Notes under the pieces: generated by a model
Databases searched by the model: none
What the model was told of the DNA's origin: nothing
Seen by the model: only the letters and a program-made list of their open reading frames with translations
DNA from: Streptomyces toyocaensis
GTDB lineage: Bacteria; Actinomycetota; Actinomycetes; Streptomycetales; Streptomycetaceae
Assembly: GCF_000725125.1 (NCBI RefSeq)
Contig: NZ_JFCB01000009.1
Coordinates: 145,744 to 209,743 of the forward strand
Length of the DNA stretch: 64,000 nt
Direction: 5' to 3'
Shown here: positions 1 through 8,463 of the stretch, one piece after another
Numbering within the stretch: the first letter of the stretch is position 1
Layout: every line of letters begins with the position of its first letter
Translations under genes and position numbers: made by a program

Positions 1-360
1 GAGGCGCAGGGGCCGCCGCCTTCGGGGCCCGTCCGCGGTTCCGGAACGATCGTCGCGGGAGGCGCCGATACGGACCGGACCGAGGTCGGGGGCCTTCGCG
101 CCGGCCTGGTGAGCGGTGTCCCGGTCCGCGCCGGTCCGCGCCCGGCGTTCCTCCCGCCACGCGCGGAAGGCGGCCAGTGCGGCAGCCTCACCGGGGAGTT
201 CACCGTCGGCCGGGGGAGGGGGGCCGGAGAGCGCGCGCAGGGTTCCGGTGAGCCGTTCGGCCTGGTCACGGACGGCGGGGTCGGCAGCTTCGGGTGGCTC
301 TCCGTTCAGCAAGCGCTCCGCGGTCGCGCGGTCCAGCCACCTGTCCTGCTCGTCGGCCAT
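1..360 (-). CDS. Charged protein paired with ECF sigma factor (3' end cut by window)
   Basis: The reading frame is open from an ATG at 360 to the window edge, so the C-terminus is missing. The start overlaps the stop of the upstream sigma gene as TGATG, which indicates translational coupling. The visible 120 residues are charged and hydrophilic and end in a basic stretch rich in Arg. Their layout (acidic start, an Ala-rich helix followed by AFRAWREERR, then a basic patch) matches the N-terminal part of the gene at 1407-2333. That gene follows the second sigma factor and has a transmembrane helix after the same basic patch. I infer that this is the membrane-anchored partner, perhaps anti-sigma-like, of the sigma factor encoded just upstream. 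No zinc-binding anti-sigma motif (HxxxCxxC) is visible in the part present. Confidence 0.7.
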   Translation of the reverse strand, partial: MADEQDRWLDRATAERLLNGEPPEAADPAVRDQAERLTGTLRALSGPPPPADGELPGEAAALAAFRAWREERRARTGADRDTAHQAGAKAPDLGPVRIGASRDDRSGTADGPRRRRPLRL

Positions 361-1022
361 CACATGTCCTTCTGCGTCCGCGTTCGCATCTGCGTCACAC
401 TCGCGGACGTCACCGTACGACGGCGTGGTTCTCTCTGGGACGGAAGGGCGTCCAGCACCCCGGCCGATTCCGGATCGTCACCGAGCAGCTCCGCCAGCCG
501 CTTCAGCCCCCGGTGGGCGGCCGTCCGCACGGCGCCGGGACGCTTGCCCAGCGTCTCGGCGGCGGACTTGGCGTCGAGGCCCACCACCACGCGCAGGACG
601 ACGGCCTCGGCCTGGTCCTGCGGCAGCCGGGATATCAGGGAGAACGCGCCGTCGGTGGCGAGCGCCTCGATCGCCTCGCCCGCGGTGTCGGACTCGGCGG
701 CCCGGCCGGTGAGCTCGGTCTCGTCGCCCCCGATCGCGGGGCGGCGCCCGCGCATGCGTATGTGGTCCAGTGCGCGATTGCGGGCTATGCGCGCGGCCCA
801 CCCGCGGAACCGGTCCGCGTCGCCGGTGAACCGCTCCAGGTCACGGGCGATCTGCAGCCACGCCTCGGACGTCACGTCCTCGGCGTCGGGCTCCCCGACC
901 AGTGTCCTGACGTATCCCAGCAGCCGCGGGTGCACAGCGCGGTACACCGTGCGGAACGCGGTCTCGTCCCCGTCCTGTGCCGCACGCACCGCGGCGGTCA
1001 TCTCCGCGTCGTCCCCCAGCAC
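360..1022 (-). CDS. ECF-type RNA polymerase sigma factor
   Basis: Sigma-70 family factor with only regions 2 and 4. Region 2 reads AFRTVYRAVHPRLLGYV, then EPDAEDVTSEAWLQIARDLERF and FRGWAARIARNRALDHIR. Region 4 reads LISRLPQDQAEAVVLRVVVGL, then a helix-turn-helix with KSAAETLGKRPGAVRTAAHRGLKRL. The chosen start is the GTG at 1022, which has an AGAGGG ribosome site about six bases upstream. It aligns with the paralogous sigma gene at 2543-3160. A longer in-frame GTG at 1088 is possible but lacks such a site. The gene is coupled to the downstream partner gene at 360. It directs transcription of an unknown regulon, probably in response to an envelope signal passed through the partner protein; that part is inference. 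Confidence 0.9.
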   Translation of the reverse strand: MLGDDAEMTAAVRAAQDGDETAFRTVYRAVHPRLLGYVRTLVGEPDAEDVTSEAWLQIARDLERFTGDADRFRGWAARIARNRALDHIRMRGRRPAIGGDETELTGRAAESDTAGEAIEALATDGAFSLISRLPQDQAEAVVLRVVVGLDAKSAAETLGKRPGAVRTAAHRGLKRLAELLGDDPESAGVLDALPSQREPRRRTVTSASVTQMRTRTQKDM

Positions 1023-1406
1023 CGCGCACCCTCTTTGCGCCTCAACCGGCGCCGCTCTCGCGGACCGGGTTCTCGCCGTCGTGGTCACTCAATCGATGGT
1101 TGCGGTCTCCGGCCGCGGCGGTCGTGGTCATGTGTCCGCGTCGCAGCCTGGCGCGAAAGGCACGTTACGGCGTGAATCCCCGCCCCGTCCATGTCCGTCC
1201 ACAATGCAACTGACCCGTGACACGGGAGGGTGTGACAGATCACGCCCCCCTGGCGCTGTAGAGAGTACGGGTCGCCGCGCGGCCCGTGCCGCGCGACGGC
1301 CGGGGCCTCTCCTGTGGGGGGTGGCGGCCTCGGCCGTTGCCTCGGCGGCAGCGACACGGGCGGGTGCTCGTCCGTTCATCCCCTCAACAGCCCCGCGGTG
1401 CGCGCG
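1023..1406. other. Intergenic region upstream of first ECF sigma gene
   Basis: About 380 bases without a convincing gene. It should contain the promoter of the sigma gene that starts at 1022. On the + strand near 1218-1246 there are two copies of a GTGACAC/GTGTGACA-like element, but I see no clear -35/-10 pair. No terminator-like hairpin stands out for the gene ending at 1407. Confidence 0.4.
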
Positions 1407-2333
1407 TCACGGGTTCTGGGCGCCCTGATCTGCGGGCTTGCCCGCGCCCGAACCGCCGACGCCACCGGAGCCGGCGTCCGGGTTCTCCCCGTTGTCCGCG
1501 TTGTCCGCGCCCGCCGCGTCGTCCGCGGGGCCGGCTCCGCTGCCCGCGTTGCCGTCCGCGGCGTCACCCGGGGTGCCCGGGGCGCCCTCACCCGTGTTGC
1601 CCGGGGCGCCGTTCCCGGCCCTGTCCGTCCCGTCGGTGTTCCCGTTCCCAGGCGTCCCGGTGCTGCTGGGCCGCGCCGTGTCCGGTTCGAGCCGGTCGGC
1701 ACAGTAGGCGTCGACGCGCGCCGCGCCGCCCGCGGCCTCCGTGAGCCGCTTCCAGGCCGTCGCGTCCAGCGCCTCGCCGCGCCCCCCGACCTGCTCGTAG
1801 GCACGGCAGTGGGCCTCGGTGTCCCGGGCCGTGCCCGGGTGGTCCGGGTCCGGCCGGCCGGAGCCGGCGCCGGGGCCGGCGGACTTCGGGGTGGCCGGGG
1901 CGGTGACGTCGGACGGCACGCGGGTGCTCCTGCCGTCCTCGGCCGGTCCGTCCGTCGAGGAGCCCGTCACGCCGATCCCGGCGACCGCGACCCCGCTCAG
2001 GGTGAGGCCGGCGACCAGCGCGGAGAGCGTGGCCTTGAGCGAGTGGCTGCCGAACCGCCACCGGCGGGCCCGCCAGTCGTCCCGGCGCCGGGTGCGCGCG
2101 CCATGCGCCCCCGACTCCCGGGCGGCAACGAACGCGGCGACGGCCCGCTCCTCGGCCCCGGCGTCCACGCCGCCGCGGATCAGCGCGGCGGCCAGCAGCG
2201 CCTCCAGTTCGGCCGCGTCGACGGCACGCCGGCCGCCGAGGACGGGAGCCGGACGGCCCTGCGCGGCCGCCGTGCCCTCAGGGTGCGCACGCCGACGGCC
2301 GGCCCGCCCGCCGTCGCTCCGCCGTTCACCCAT
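1407..2333 (-). CDS. Single-pass membrane protein paired with second ECF sigma factor
   Basis: 308 residues. There is a hydrophilic, Arg-rich N-terminal domain of about 95 residues, one hydrophobic helix near residues 100-121 (SLKATLSALVAGLTLSGVAVAG), and a long extracytoplasmic tail. The tail ends in about 100 low-complexity residues rich in Gly, Asn, Asp and Pro. The N-terminal domain resembles the cut gene at 1-360, so both sigma genes here have the same kind of partner. An ATG at 2333 preceded by GGGACGGGA is taken as the start; a GTG at 2360 is also in frame. It lies 209 bases downstream of the sigma gene and may have its own promoter. An anti-sigma or signal-sensing role is inference, since no known anti-sigma motif is visible. 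Confidence 0.75.
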   Translation of the reverse strand: MGERRSDGGRAGRRRAHPEGTAAAQGRPAPVLGGRRAVDAAELEALLAAALIRGGVDAGAEERAVAAFVAARESGAHGARTRRRDDWRARRWRFGSHSLKATLSALVAGLTLSGVAVAGIGVTGSSTDGPAEDGRSTRVPSDVTAPATPKSAGPGAGSGRPDPDHPGTARDTEAHCRAYEQVGGRGEALDATAWKRLTEAAGGAARVDAYCADRLEPDTARPSSTGTPGNGNTDGTDRAGNGAPGNTGEGAPGTPGDAADGNAGSGAGPADDAAGADNADNGENPDAGSGGVGGSGAGKPADQGAQNP

Positions 2334-2542
2334 GTGCGATCCCGTCCCTGCTCGATCCACTCGACTCGCGCGGCACGCCGCGCCCGTGCGGCGTGCCCAC
2401 GTGGGCGGCGCCGCCCGGACCGACGGATACGTTCCGCGTGTCCGGCCTGTTCAGCGCCCGGCCCCCGGGGGCCGTCGTGGGCCGCCGGGACCGGGCGGTC
2501 CGGACCGGGCGTCGCCACGCCGCCCGCCGTCCCGGCCCACGT

Positions 2543-3160
2543 TCATGTCGAATCACCCAGCGTCCGCGACGCCTTATCCGTCACACTTTCGACGCCGAGC
2601 TGTTTGGCCAGGCGTTTCAGACCCCGGTACGCGGCCGTCCGTACCGCGCCCGGCCGCTTGCCGAGGACACGGGCGGCGGCGGGGCCGTCGAGACCGACGA
2701 CCACCCGCAGCAGCACGGCCTCGGCCTGGTCCCGCGGCAGCCCGCCGACCAGTTCGAGGGCGTACTCGGTGGACATGGACTCCATGGCCTGGTCGTAGGT
2801 GCTCTGCGGCCCGGGCAGGTCCAGTACGTCCTGTTCCAGCGTCGACGCACGGGGCCGTACGCGCTGCCGGCGCAGGTGGTCCAGTGCCCGGTGCCGCGCT
2901 ATGGTCGCCGTCCAGCCCCGGAAGCCGGCCCCGTCGCCCTGGAACCTCCCCAGGTCGCGGGCTATCTCCAGCCACGCGTCCGACATCACGTCCTCGGCGT
3001 CGTCCCCGACCAGCCCGCGCACATACCCGAGCAGTCCGGGCTGCACGAGGCGGTAGGCCACCGTGAAGGCGGCCTCGTCCCCCTTCTGGGCCCGCGCGAC
3101 GGCCGCGCCCAGCTCCCCGTCGTACGCCTGTGTGCGGCGGGATTCCCCTCCGTGGCCCAA
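2543..3160 (-). CDS. ECF-type RNA polymerase sigma factor (paralogue of 360-1022)
   Basis: Second sigma-70 regions 2 and 4 protein, clearly paralogous to the one at 360-1022. Corresponding blocks include FTVAYRLVQPGLLGYVRGLVG, DDAEDVMSDAWLEIARDLGRF, FRGWTATIARHRALDHLR and GGLPRDQAEAVLLRVVVGL. Region 4 contains GPAAARVLGKRPGAVRTAAYRGLKRL. The TTG at 3160 is chosen because GAGGACG lies just upstream and because the next conserved residues follow at the same distance as in the paralogue. The frame stays open upstream to a GTG at 3274, but that stretch looks like promoter DNA. The tandem copy implies a local duplication. Confidence 0.87.
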   Translation of the reverse strand: MGHGGESRRTQAYDGELGAAVARAQKGDEAAFTVAYRLVQPGLLGYVRGLVGDDAEDVMSDAWLEIARDLGRFQGDGAGFRGWTATIARHRALDHLRRQRVRPRASTLEQDVLDLPGPQSTYDQAMESMSTEYALELVGGLPRDQAEAVLLRVVVGLDGPAAARVLGKRPGAVRTAAYRGLKRLAKQLGVESVTDKASRTLGDST

Positions 3161-3331
3161 GAACCGTCCTCGTCCGTACCGAGCGGGTAGCGCATCGCTA
3201 TCGCTTGGCGTGAGCACGTCCGACGTCGCCCACACCCCCACGGTCATCAGCGTTCGGGGCGACGAAAGTGTCACAGCCCGTCGGACGGCGCGTGCGCCGC
3301 GTCCGGGCCGGCCGGCGCCGCCGACCTGCGG

Positions 3332-4309
3332 TCAGGGGACGGCGGGGCCGCCGAGATAGGAGCCGTCCCGCTCGTAGGGCCAGGCGTTGGCGACACAACC
3401 CTGCAACCCCTTGATCTGCTGCATCATCGCCGGGGCCGGGCGTCCCGGTCCGGGGCAGCCCTCGTGGCCGTGTCCGATGCGGTGGCCGACCTCGTGGTTG
3501 ACGATCAGCGCGCGGTACTCGCCGATCGGGCCGTCGAACTGCGGCGAACCCAGCACCCACCGCTTGAGGTTGACCACCACGTCCTTGCCCACGCTGCAGT
3601 TCACCTCACCGCGGGTCAGCAGGCCGGCGGCGCCGCAGATACGGTCCGTCGTGCCGGGCGTGGCGATCTTCACAACGAAGTCGTAGGGAGCGGAGCCGAC
3701 GAGCCGGAAGGCGTTCACACCGTCCCGGGTCCAGCCCCGGCGGTCGGCCAGGACCGCGGAGACCTCGGCGGCGGCCTCGCTCGCCGGGACGTCGATGCCG
3801 TCCTCGACCAGCACCATGTAACGCCGGACGTGACCGCCGGTGCCGACGACCGTTCCGTCGGCCCGGGCGGTGGTGAAGGTGCCGGGGCCGGTGGCGGGGA
3901 TGCCGGCCGGCGCGGACGACGCCGGGGCGGAGGCGGACGGGGACGCGGAGGGCGCGGAGGGCGAGGGGGACGGCTCGGGGCTGTCCGAGGGGCGCGGCGC
4001 GGGGGCGGCGCCGGTCGCGCGGATGTTGCCCTCCAGCATGTCCCCGGTCACCGCGGCCGTGCCGTCGGTGGCGGCTCCCCGCTGGTCCTGGTAGTACGCG
4101 ACGGCGGCTCCCGAGGCGACCATCACGGCCGCGAAGACCAGCCCGGCCGGTACGGTCCGTGTCCAGCGCCGCCCTCCGGCCCGTGACCGTCCCCGCGCGG
4201 AGCCGCGTCCGGGTCCGCTCCCGCGCCGGTCTCCACGCCCCCGCCGGTCTCCGCCTCCGCGCCCCTCCCCGCTCCCTCGTCGTTCCCCACGTCCGTCACG
4301 CTTCCCCAC
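3332..4309 (-). CDS. DUF3152 membrane-anchored metalloprotease-like protein
   Basis: 325 residues. The order is an Arg/Gly-rich cytoplasmic tail (residues 1-50), one transmembrane helix (about 52-72), a Pro/Ser linker (about 100-140), then an extracellular DUF3152 domain to the C-terminus. The domain contains an exact metzincin zinc signature HExxHxxGxxH (H272, E273, H276, G279, H282). It is followed by an Ala-Met-Met turn (APAMMQQ) like the Met-turn of metzincins. Family members are generally annotated as uncharacterised, so peptidase activity is inferred from the motif. Four Cys residues in the C-terminal domain may form disulphides. The GTG at 4309 is the best start that keeps the N-terminal tail, but shorter starts are possible. 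It lies 35 bases downstream of the gene at 4344-4772 and may be cotranscribed with it. Confidence 0.85.
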   Translation of the reverse strand: MGKRDGRGERRGSGEGRGGGDRRGRGDRRGSGPGRGSARGRSRAGGRRWTRTVPAGLVFAAVMVASGAAVAYYQDQRGAATDGTAAVTGDMLEGNIRATGAAPAPRPSDSPEPSPSPSAPSASPSASAPASSAPAGIPATGPGTFTTARADGTVVGTGGHVRRYMVLVEDGIDVPASEAAAEVSAVLADRRGWTRDGVNAFRLVGSAPYDFVVKIATPGTTDRICGAAGLLTRGEVNCSVGKDVVVNLKRWVLGSPQFDGPIGEYRALIVNHEVGHRIGHGHEGCPGPGRPAPAMMQQIKGLQGCVANAWPYERDGSYLGGPAVP

Positions 4310-4343
4310 GACGGGAATCCCCCCATGTCACTGTGTTCGTCCG

Positions 4344-4772
4344 TCAGGCGGCGGTCCGCCCGGCCCGCCCGTGCAGCACCAGGTAGAAGGTCTGCAGGGA
4401 CTCCTGACGGCCCGCCTCGAACCGGTTGTGCACCTTGCCGACCGGGTTCCAGACGCGGCCGTCCGGCATCCGCACCCCGACCGACTGGCCGAAGTACGCG
4501 CGCTGGTCCTCGTCGAAGTCCACCCACACGCCGCCCGCGCGGCGCACCAGCACCTCACCGACGTACGCGCCGAGCCCGAACAGCGTCCCACGCACCCGTT
4601 CACGGTCGGCCCCGCCCTTGCGCAGCCCGTCGACCAGGGCGTCCACGACGCGCAGGCTGGCGACGGAGTAGTCCAGCGGGAGCCGGCTGCGGGCGGTCGT
4701 CCGGGTGACGAAGTCCGCCGCGTACGGACGCATCTGTCGCGCGCCCGGCGCTCGCTCGTCCGCCCCTTCCAT
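4344..4772 (-). CDS. Small conserved protein, paralogue of 7890-8303
   Basis: 142 residues, no signal peptide or membrane segment. Start ATG at 4772 with GGAGGGG upstream. The protein contains LDYSVASLRVVDALVDGL, GLGAYVGEVLVRRAGG and RMPDGRVWNPVGKVHNRF, ending in LYLV-like beta segments (SLQTFYLVLHG). The same blocks recur in the protein at 7890-8303 (LDYSARSLWSVDRVIEDI, GFGAYAGEVIVRQAGG, RTPDGRLWDPIEEARR), so the two are paralogues on either side of the amidase gene. The fold resembles small actinobacterial proteins of unknown function that I cannot assign to a named family with certainty. No function is proposed. Confidence 0.75.
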   Translation of the reverse strand: MEGADERAPGARQMRPYAADFVTRTTARSRLPLDYSVASLRVVDALVDGLRKGGADRERVRGTLFGLGAYVGEVLVRRAGGVWVDFDEDQRAYFGQSVGVRMPDGRVWNPVGKVHNRFEAGRQESLQTFYLVLHGRAGRTAA

Positions 4773-5006
4773 GGGACACCGCCCCTCCGCTCGGCTGCCG
4801 GGGCCCCGGGCGGGTCCCCGGCAGACCAAGCGGGCGCCGCGCCACGATCGTCACGGGTCACGGACGTGGCGATCCCCACACGGTCAACTCGCAGTCCCTG
4901 TACAACTTTTCGACCTCTCGTACGTCCGTGAAGGCCCGTCGGGGGGATGCACGGGTCCCGTGACCACGACTGTGACGTTTGGCCAGCACTTGGCGCTGTG
5001 TGAGTG

Positions 5007-5025
5007 CCACCTGTGGAACAGGTGG
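5007..5025. promoter_or_regulatory. Inverted repeat upstream of amidase gene
   Basis: CCACCTG and CAGGTGG form a perfect 7-bp inverted repeat with a 5-base centre, 32 bases upstream of the TTG start at 5057. It sits where a -35 region or operator would be expected. Regulatory function is inference. Confidence 0.35.
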
Positions 5026-5056
5026 TGTCCATGTTCCTTGTCTAGGGGTGGGGTAG

Positions 5057-7750
5057 TTGAGTCCTCGCAGGACCCATGCGTACAAGCCGCTCAGCCTGAA
5101 ACGGCGTGCGTGGCTGACCGTCGGAGCCGTCGTGCTCAGTGGCGCGGGCGTCGCGACGTACGCGGTGGCCGGACAGTCGTCCGCTCCGGCCGAGACCGCG
5201 GAGAAGCCGCGCGAGCCGAGCGTCCACACGCTGAAGCTTCAGGACCGGGGTGCGGGCCGCCGCGGTCTCGACCGGCGGACCACCGACCGCTTCAGCGCGG
5301 TGCTCGTGACCTGGGACAACCCCGAGGCGGAGGCCAAGGGCACCCCCGAGGTGCGCACCCGGGACCTGGAGACGGGCAAGTGGTCCGGCTGGCAGGAACT
5401 GGAGAACGAGGAGAACCAGGCCGACGGCGCGGAGGGCGAGCGGGCGGCCACCCGCGGCGGTACGGCCTCGGTGTGGACCGGTGACGCCGACGGTGTCGAG
5501 GTCCGGATCGTGAAGGACGACGGCACCCAGGCGGGCGGCCAGCCGGCCGGCATGGACGTCAAGCTGCTCGACCCGGGCACGGACCCCGAGGGCGCCCCGG
5601 CGGTGGCCGACATGGACCCGGTCGCGTTCGCGGCGGAGACCACGGCCCCGGTGACCCCGGCGCCGACCGAGACGCAGACCACCGAGCCGCCGTCGTCGCC
5701 CACGGTGACGGAGACGGCCACGGACACCGCGTCCCCGACGGCGAGCGGAACCCCGTCGGAGACCGCCACTGCCACCGCGTCGCCCTCCCCGACGCCCACG
5801 GTCCCCGAGCCCCGCCCCTCGACGGTCGTGAAGCCGCCCGTCATCACGCAGGCCGAGTGGGGCGCCTCCACCGACTACGACGGCACACCGAGCTACGGCA
5901 CCGAGATCAAGGCCGCCGTCGTCCACCACACCGGCGTCGACAGCGACAACGCCGTGTCCTGCGCCGACTCGCGCGCCCGGATGCGCTCCATCCAGCAGGA
6001 GCACTTCGCACGCGGCTACTACGACATCGGCTACAACTTCGTCGTCGACCGCTGCGGCCAGATCTTCGAGGGCCGCAGCGGCGGCATGGACCTGCCGGTG
6101 GTCGGCGCCCACGACGTGGGCTTCAACACCGACACGCTCGGCATCTCGTACATCGGCAACTTCGAGAGCGCGCACCCGAGCCGGGCCGCGATGGACTCCA
6201 TCGCGCGTGTCGTGGCCTGGAAGTTCGGGATGTACGGCATCGACCCGACCGGCACGGTCACGCTGACCTCCGGCACGGACGCCGGGGTGAGCGGCAACAA
6301 GATCGACAAGGGTGAGTCGGTCACCCTGCCGCGGGTCTTCGGCCACCGGGACACCAACTACACGGCCTGCCCGGGCCTCAACCTGTACCCGAAGCTGTCG
6401 CGGATCGCCGCGCTCGCGAAGACGCCGGGCATCTCGCACGCCCTGGCCACCTCGGACCACAACCGGGACGGCCTCGCCGACCTGGTCGCGGGCACCCCGA
6501 AGGCCCTCAGCGGCGCCGGCAGCGTCACCGTCGTCCCCGGCGGGGTCGACGGTCCGGTCTCCGGTGCCGCCAGCACCCTCTCGCAGAACAGCACCGGCGT
6601 GTCCGGCAACAACGAGAACGGTGACGCCTTCGGCACCTCCACGGCCTGGGGCGACGTCAACGGCGACGGTCACGCCGACCTCGCGATCGGCGCCCCCGGC
6701 GAGGACCACACCTACGCCGACCGCGGCTCGGTCGTGGTGATGTACGGCCCGGCGCTGAACACCGGTTTCGGGTACACCACCTCGGGCGTCACCGGCTCCG
6801 GCGCGAAGCTCGGCTCCGCGGTCGCCGTCGGCGACTTCAACGGCGACGGCAAGGCCGACGTGTTCGCGGCCGGTTCCGGCAACGGCGGCAACTGGAACGC
6901 CCGTCACACCGACGGCGCCACCAAGTACGGCACGCTCACCGGCTCCACGGGGTCCCTGTCCTACCTGGACGCCGCGAGCGGCGACTTCAACCGGGACGGC
7001 TACGGGGACGTCGCCCTCAACTACCGCGACACCGGCGGCATCGGCCGCGTCGTCCGCTTCGCGGGCTCCGCGTCCGGCCTGGCGAAGGTGGGCGTCATCT
7101 CGGTCAAGGGCGGGCGCTCCATCGCCGCGGGCGACTTCAACGGCAACGGCTACGACGACATCGTCATCGGCCAGCCGTACACCGCCGAGTCCGGCAGCGC
7201 GTCCGGCGGTCAGATCACCATGCTGCTGGGCACGTCCAGCGGGTTCACCACCACCGGCATGAGGACGATCCACCAGGACACCTCGGGCGTCCCCGGCGGC
7301 GGTGAGGCCGGCGACGCGCTGGGCATCTCCGTCTCGGCCGGCGACTTCAACGGCGACGGCTACGCGGACGTGCTGGCCGGCGCCCTCGGTGAGGACCTCA
7401 CCCGCGACGGCGTCAACCGAAAGGACGCGGGCAGCGCGATCCTGTTCCGGGGCAGTTCCTCCGGCATCAGCGGGTCCGGTTCGCTGTTCGTCTCCCAGGA
7501 CACCTCCGGCATCCCCGGTGCCACGGAGTCCGGTGACCGGTTCGGATCGGCGGTCTCCCTGACGGACCTGTCCGGCTACGGCCGCGCGGACCTGACGTTC
7601 GGCGCCGAGGGCGAGGACACGTGGGACGGAGCGGTCCTGTACCTCCCGAGCAACAGCTCCGGACTCGGCTACAACTCCACCGTCTTCTACGGCAGGAGTG
7701 CGTTCGGGCTGGCGACGGACGTGCGGCTGGGCCAGACGCTGACACCGTGA
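5057..7750 (+). CDS. Secreted N-acetylmuramoyl-L-alanine amidase (PGRP) with FG-GAP propeller
   Basis: 897 residues. An N-terminal signal anchor (KRRAWLTVGAVVLSGAGVATYAVAG) is followed by a region resembling the usual N-terminal part of Streptomyces PGRP proteins, a Thr/Pro/Ser linker (about 190-255), an amidase_2/PGRP domain (about 262-440) and seven FG-GAP repeats (about 466-860). The amidase domain shows the zinc-ligand motif VVHHT, the GYNFVVDRCGQIFEGR strand and HRDTNYTACPG with the third ligand and Cys. The repeats are seven copies of a D-x-N/D-x-D/N-G-x-x-D calcium loop (from DHNRDGLAD to DLSGYGRAD), enough for a seven-bladed propeller. It should cut the MurNAc-L-Ala bond in the cell wall outside the membrane. 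The TTG at 5057 has AGGGGTGGGG upstream. Substrate and developmental role are not visible. Confidence 0.92.
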   Translation: MSPRRTHAYKPLSLKRRAWLTVGAVVLSGAGVATYAVAGQSSAPAETAEKPREPSVHTLKLQDRGAGRRGLDRRTTDRFSAVLVTWDNPEAEAKGTPEVRTRDLETGKWSGWQELENEENQADGAEGERAATRGGTASVWTGDADGVEVRIVKDDGTQAGGQPAGMDVKLLDPGTDPEGAPAVADMDPVAFAAETTAPVTPAPTETQTTEPPSSPTVTETATDTASPTASGTPSETATATASPSPTPTVPEPRPSTVVKPPVITQAEWGASTDYDGTPSYGTEIKAAVVHHTGVDSDNAVSCADSRARMRSIQQEHFARGYYDIGYNFVVDRCGQIFEGRSGGMDLPVVGAHDVGFNTDTLGISYIGNFESAHPSRAAMDSIARVVAWKFGMYGIDPTGTVTLTSGTDAGVSGNKIDKGESVTLPRVFGHRDTNYTACPGLNLYPKLSRIAALAKTPGISHALATSDHNRDGLADLVAGTPKALSGAGSVTVVPGGVDGPVSGAASTLSQNSTGVSGNNENGDAFGTSTAWGDVNGDGHADLAIGAPGEDHTYADRGSVVVMYGPALNTGFGYTTSGVTGSGAKLGSAVAVGDFNGDGKADVFAAGSGNGGNWNARHTDGATKYGTLTGSTGSLSYLDAASGDFNRDGYGDVALNYRDTGGIGRVVRFAGSASGLAKVGVISVKGGRSIAAGDFNGNGYDDIVIGQPYTAESGSASGGQITMLLGTSSGFTTTGMRTIHQDTSGVPGGGEAGDALGISVSAGDFNGDGYADVLAGALGEDLTRDGVNRKDAGSAILFRGSSSGISGSGSLFVSQDTSGIPGATESGDRFGSAVSLTDLSGYGRADLTFGAEGEDTWDGAVLYLPSNSSGLGYNSTVFYGRSAFGLATDVRLGQTLTP

Positions 7751-7764
7751 CGCGCTGACGGCGA

Positions 7765-7803
7765 CGGCCGGGGTCCCGCGCGACGCGCGCGGGACCCCGG
7801 CCG
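7765..7803. terminator. Strong hairpin terminator after the amidase gene
   Basis: A perfect 18-bp GC-rich stem (7765-7782 with 7786-7803) and a three-base loop, 15 bases after the amidase stop codon. No U-tract follows, as is usual in Streptomyces. It may also serve the convergent gene that stops at 7890. Confidence 0.85.
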
Positions 7804-7889
7804 CTCCGTGTCCGTCCCGGCCGCGGCGGGCCACCGGCCGGGACGGGCACGGGAAGACGTCACACCGCGCGCGGCCGGGGCGCGCCGCG

Positions 7890-8303
7890 TCACCGGCGCG
7901 GTTCGCCGCCGGTCGCGTCCCGGCACAGCAGCCGCAGGGACCCGTCGTGGGTGTAGCAGCGCCGGGCCTCCTCGATCGGGTCCCACAGGCGCCCGTCGGG
8001 GGTGCGCACCCAGTGGTCGCCGCCGGAGGACCACCACTCCCCTCCGGCCTGGCGCACGATCACCTCACCGGCGTACGCGCCGAATCCGCGCAGCACCAGC
8101 TCCACGGCGGCGAACGGGGCCGCCTCCCGGCGTATGTCCTCGATCACCCGGTCGACGCTCCACAGACTGCGCGCCGAGTAGTCGAGGCGCAGCCGTGCCC
8201 CTTCGCGCATCGCCGCCACCGCGTCCGCCGCCCAGCGGGCCGGCTTCGTCGCGGCCGAGGGCCTGGTCTCCTGCTGTGTCGTCACAGTCGTCGCAGTCGT
8301 CAC
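7890..8303 (-). CDS. Small conserved protein, paralogue of 4344-4772
   Basis: About 137 residues. It shares the DYSxxSLxxVD, GAYxGEVxVRxAGG and PDGRxWxP blocks with the protein at 4344-4772, but lacks the segment around YFGQSV and has WWSSGGDHWV instead. The start is uncertain: GTG 8303 has GAGG very close upstream, and a GTG at 8285 is also possible. The frame stays open further upstream, but that part overlaps the real gene at 8464. No signal peptide is visible. The function is unknown. Its position beside the convergent cell-wall amidase, with its paralogue on the other side, suggests a linked role, but that is only context. Confidence 0.7.
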   Translation of the reverse strand: MTTATTVTTQQETRPSAATKPARWAADAVAAMREGARLRLDYSARSLWSVDRVIEDIRREAAPFAAVELVLRGFGAYAGEVIVRQAGGEWWSSGGDHWVRTPDGRLWDPIEEARRCYTHDGSLRLLCRDATGGEPRR

Positions 8304-8463
8304 ATCCTCAAGAGCGCTGCGGCGAAGCGTTTCGTCACCCGGATTCCGGGGGTTCCCGCAACAGGCGCAGGACCGCCCCACGACGGGCGCAGGACCGCCC
8401 CGGACGGTCACGGGACCCGCCGAACCCGGCGGCCGCGGGTGGGCAGGGCCGGGCCCGGGGCCG

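Noticed and set aside
109..1428. Long + strand open frame of about 440 codons
   Set aside because: It lies antisense to the first ECF sigma gene, has no ribosome site and no recognisable domain; its openness follows from high GC content.
5042..7834. 930-codon frame antisense to the amidase gene
   Set aside because: The opposite strand has a complete PGRP/FG-GAP protein with catalytic motifs. The antisense product is Val/Gly/Arg low complexity.
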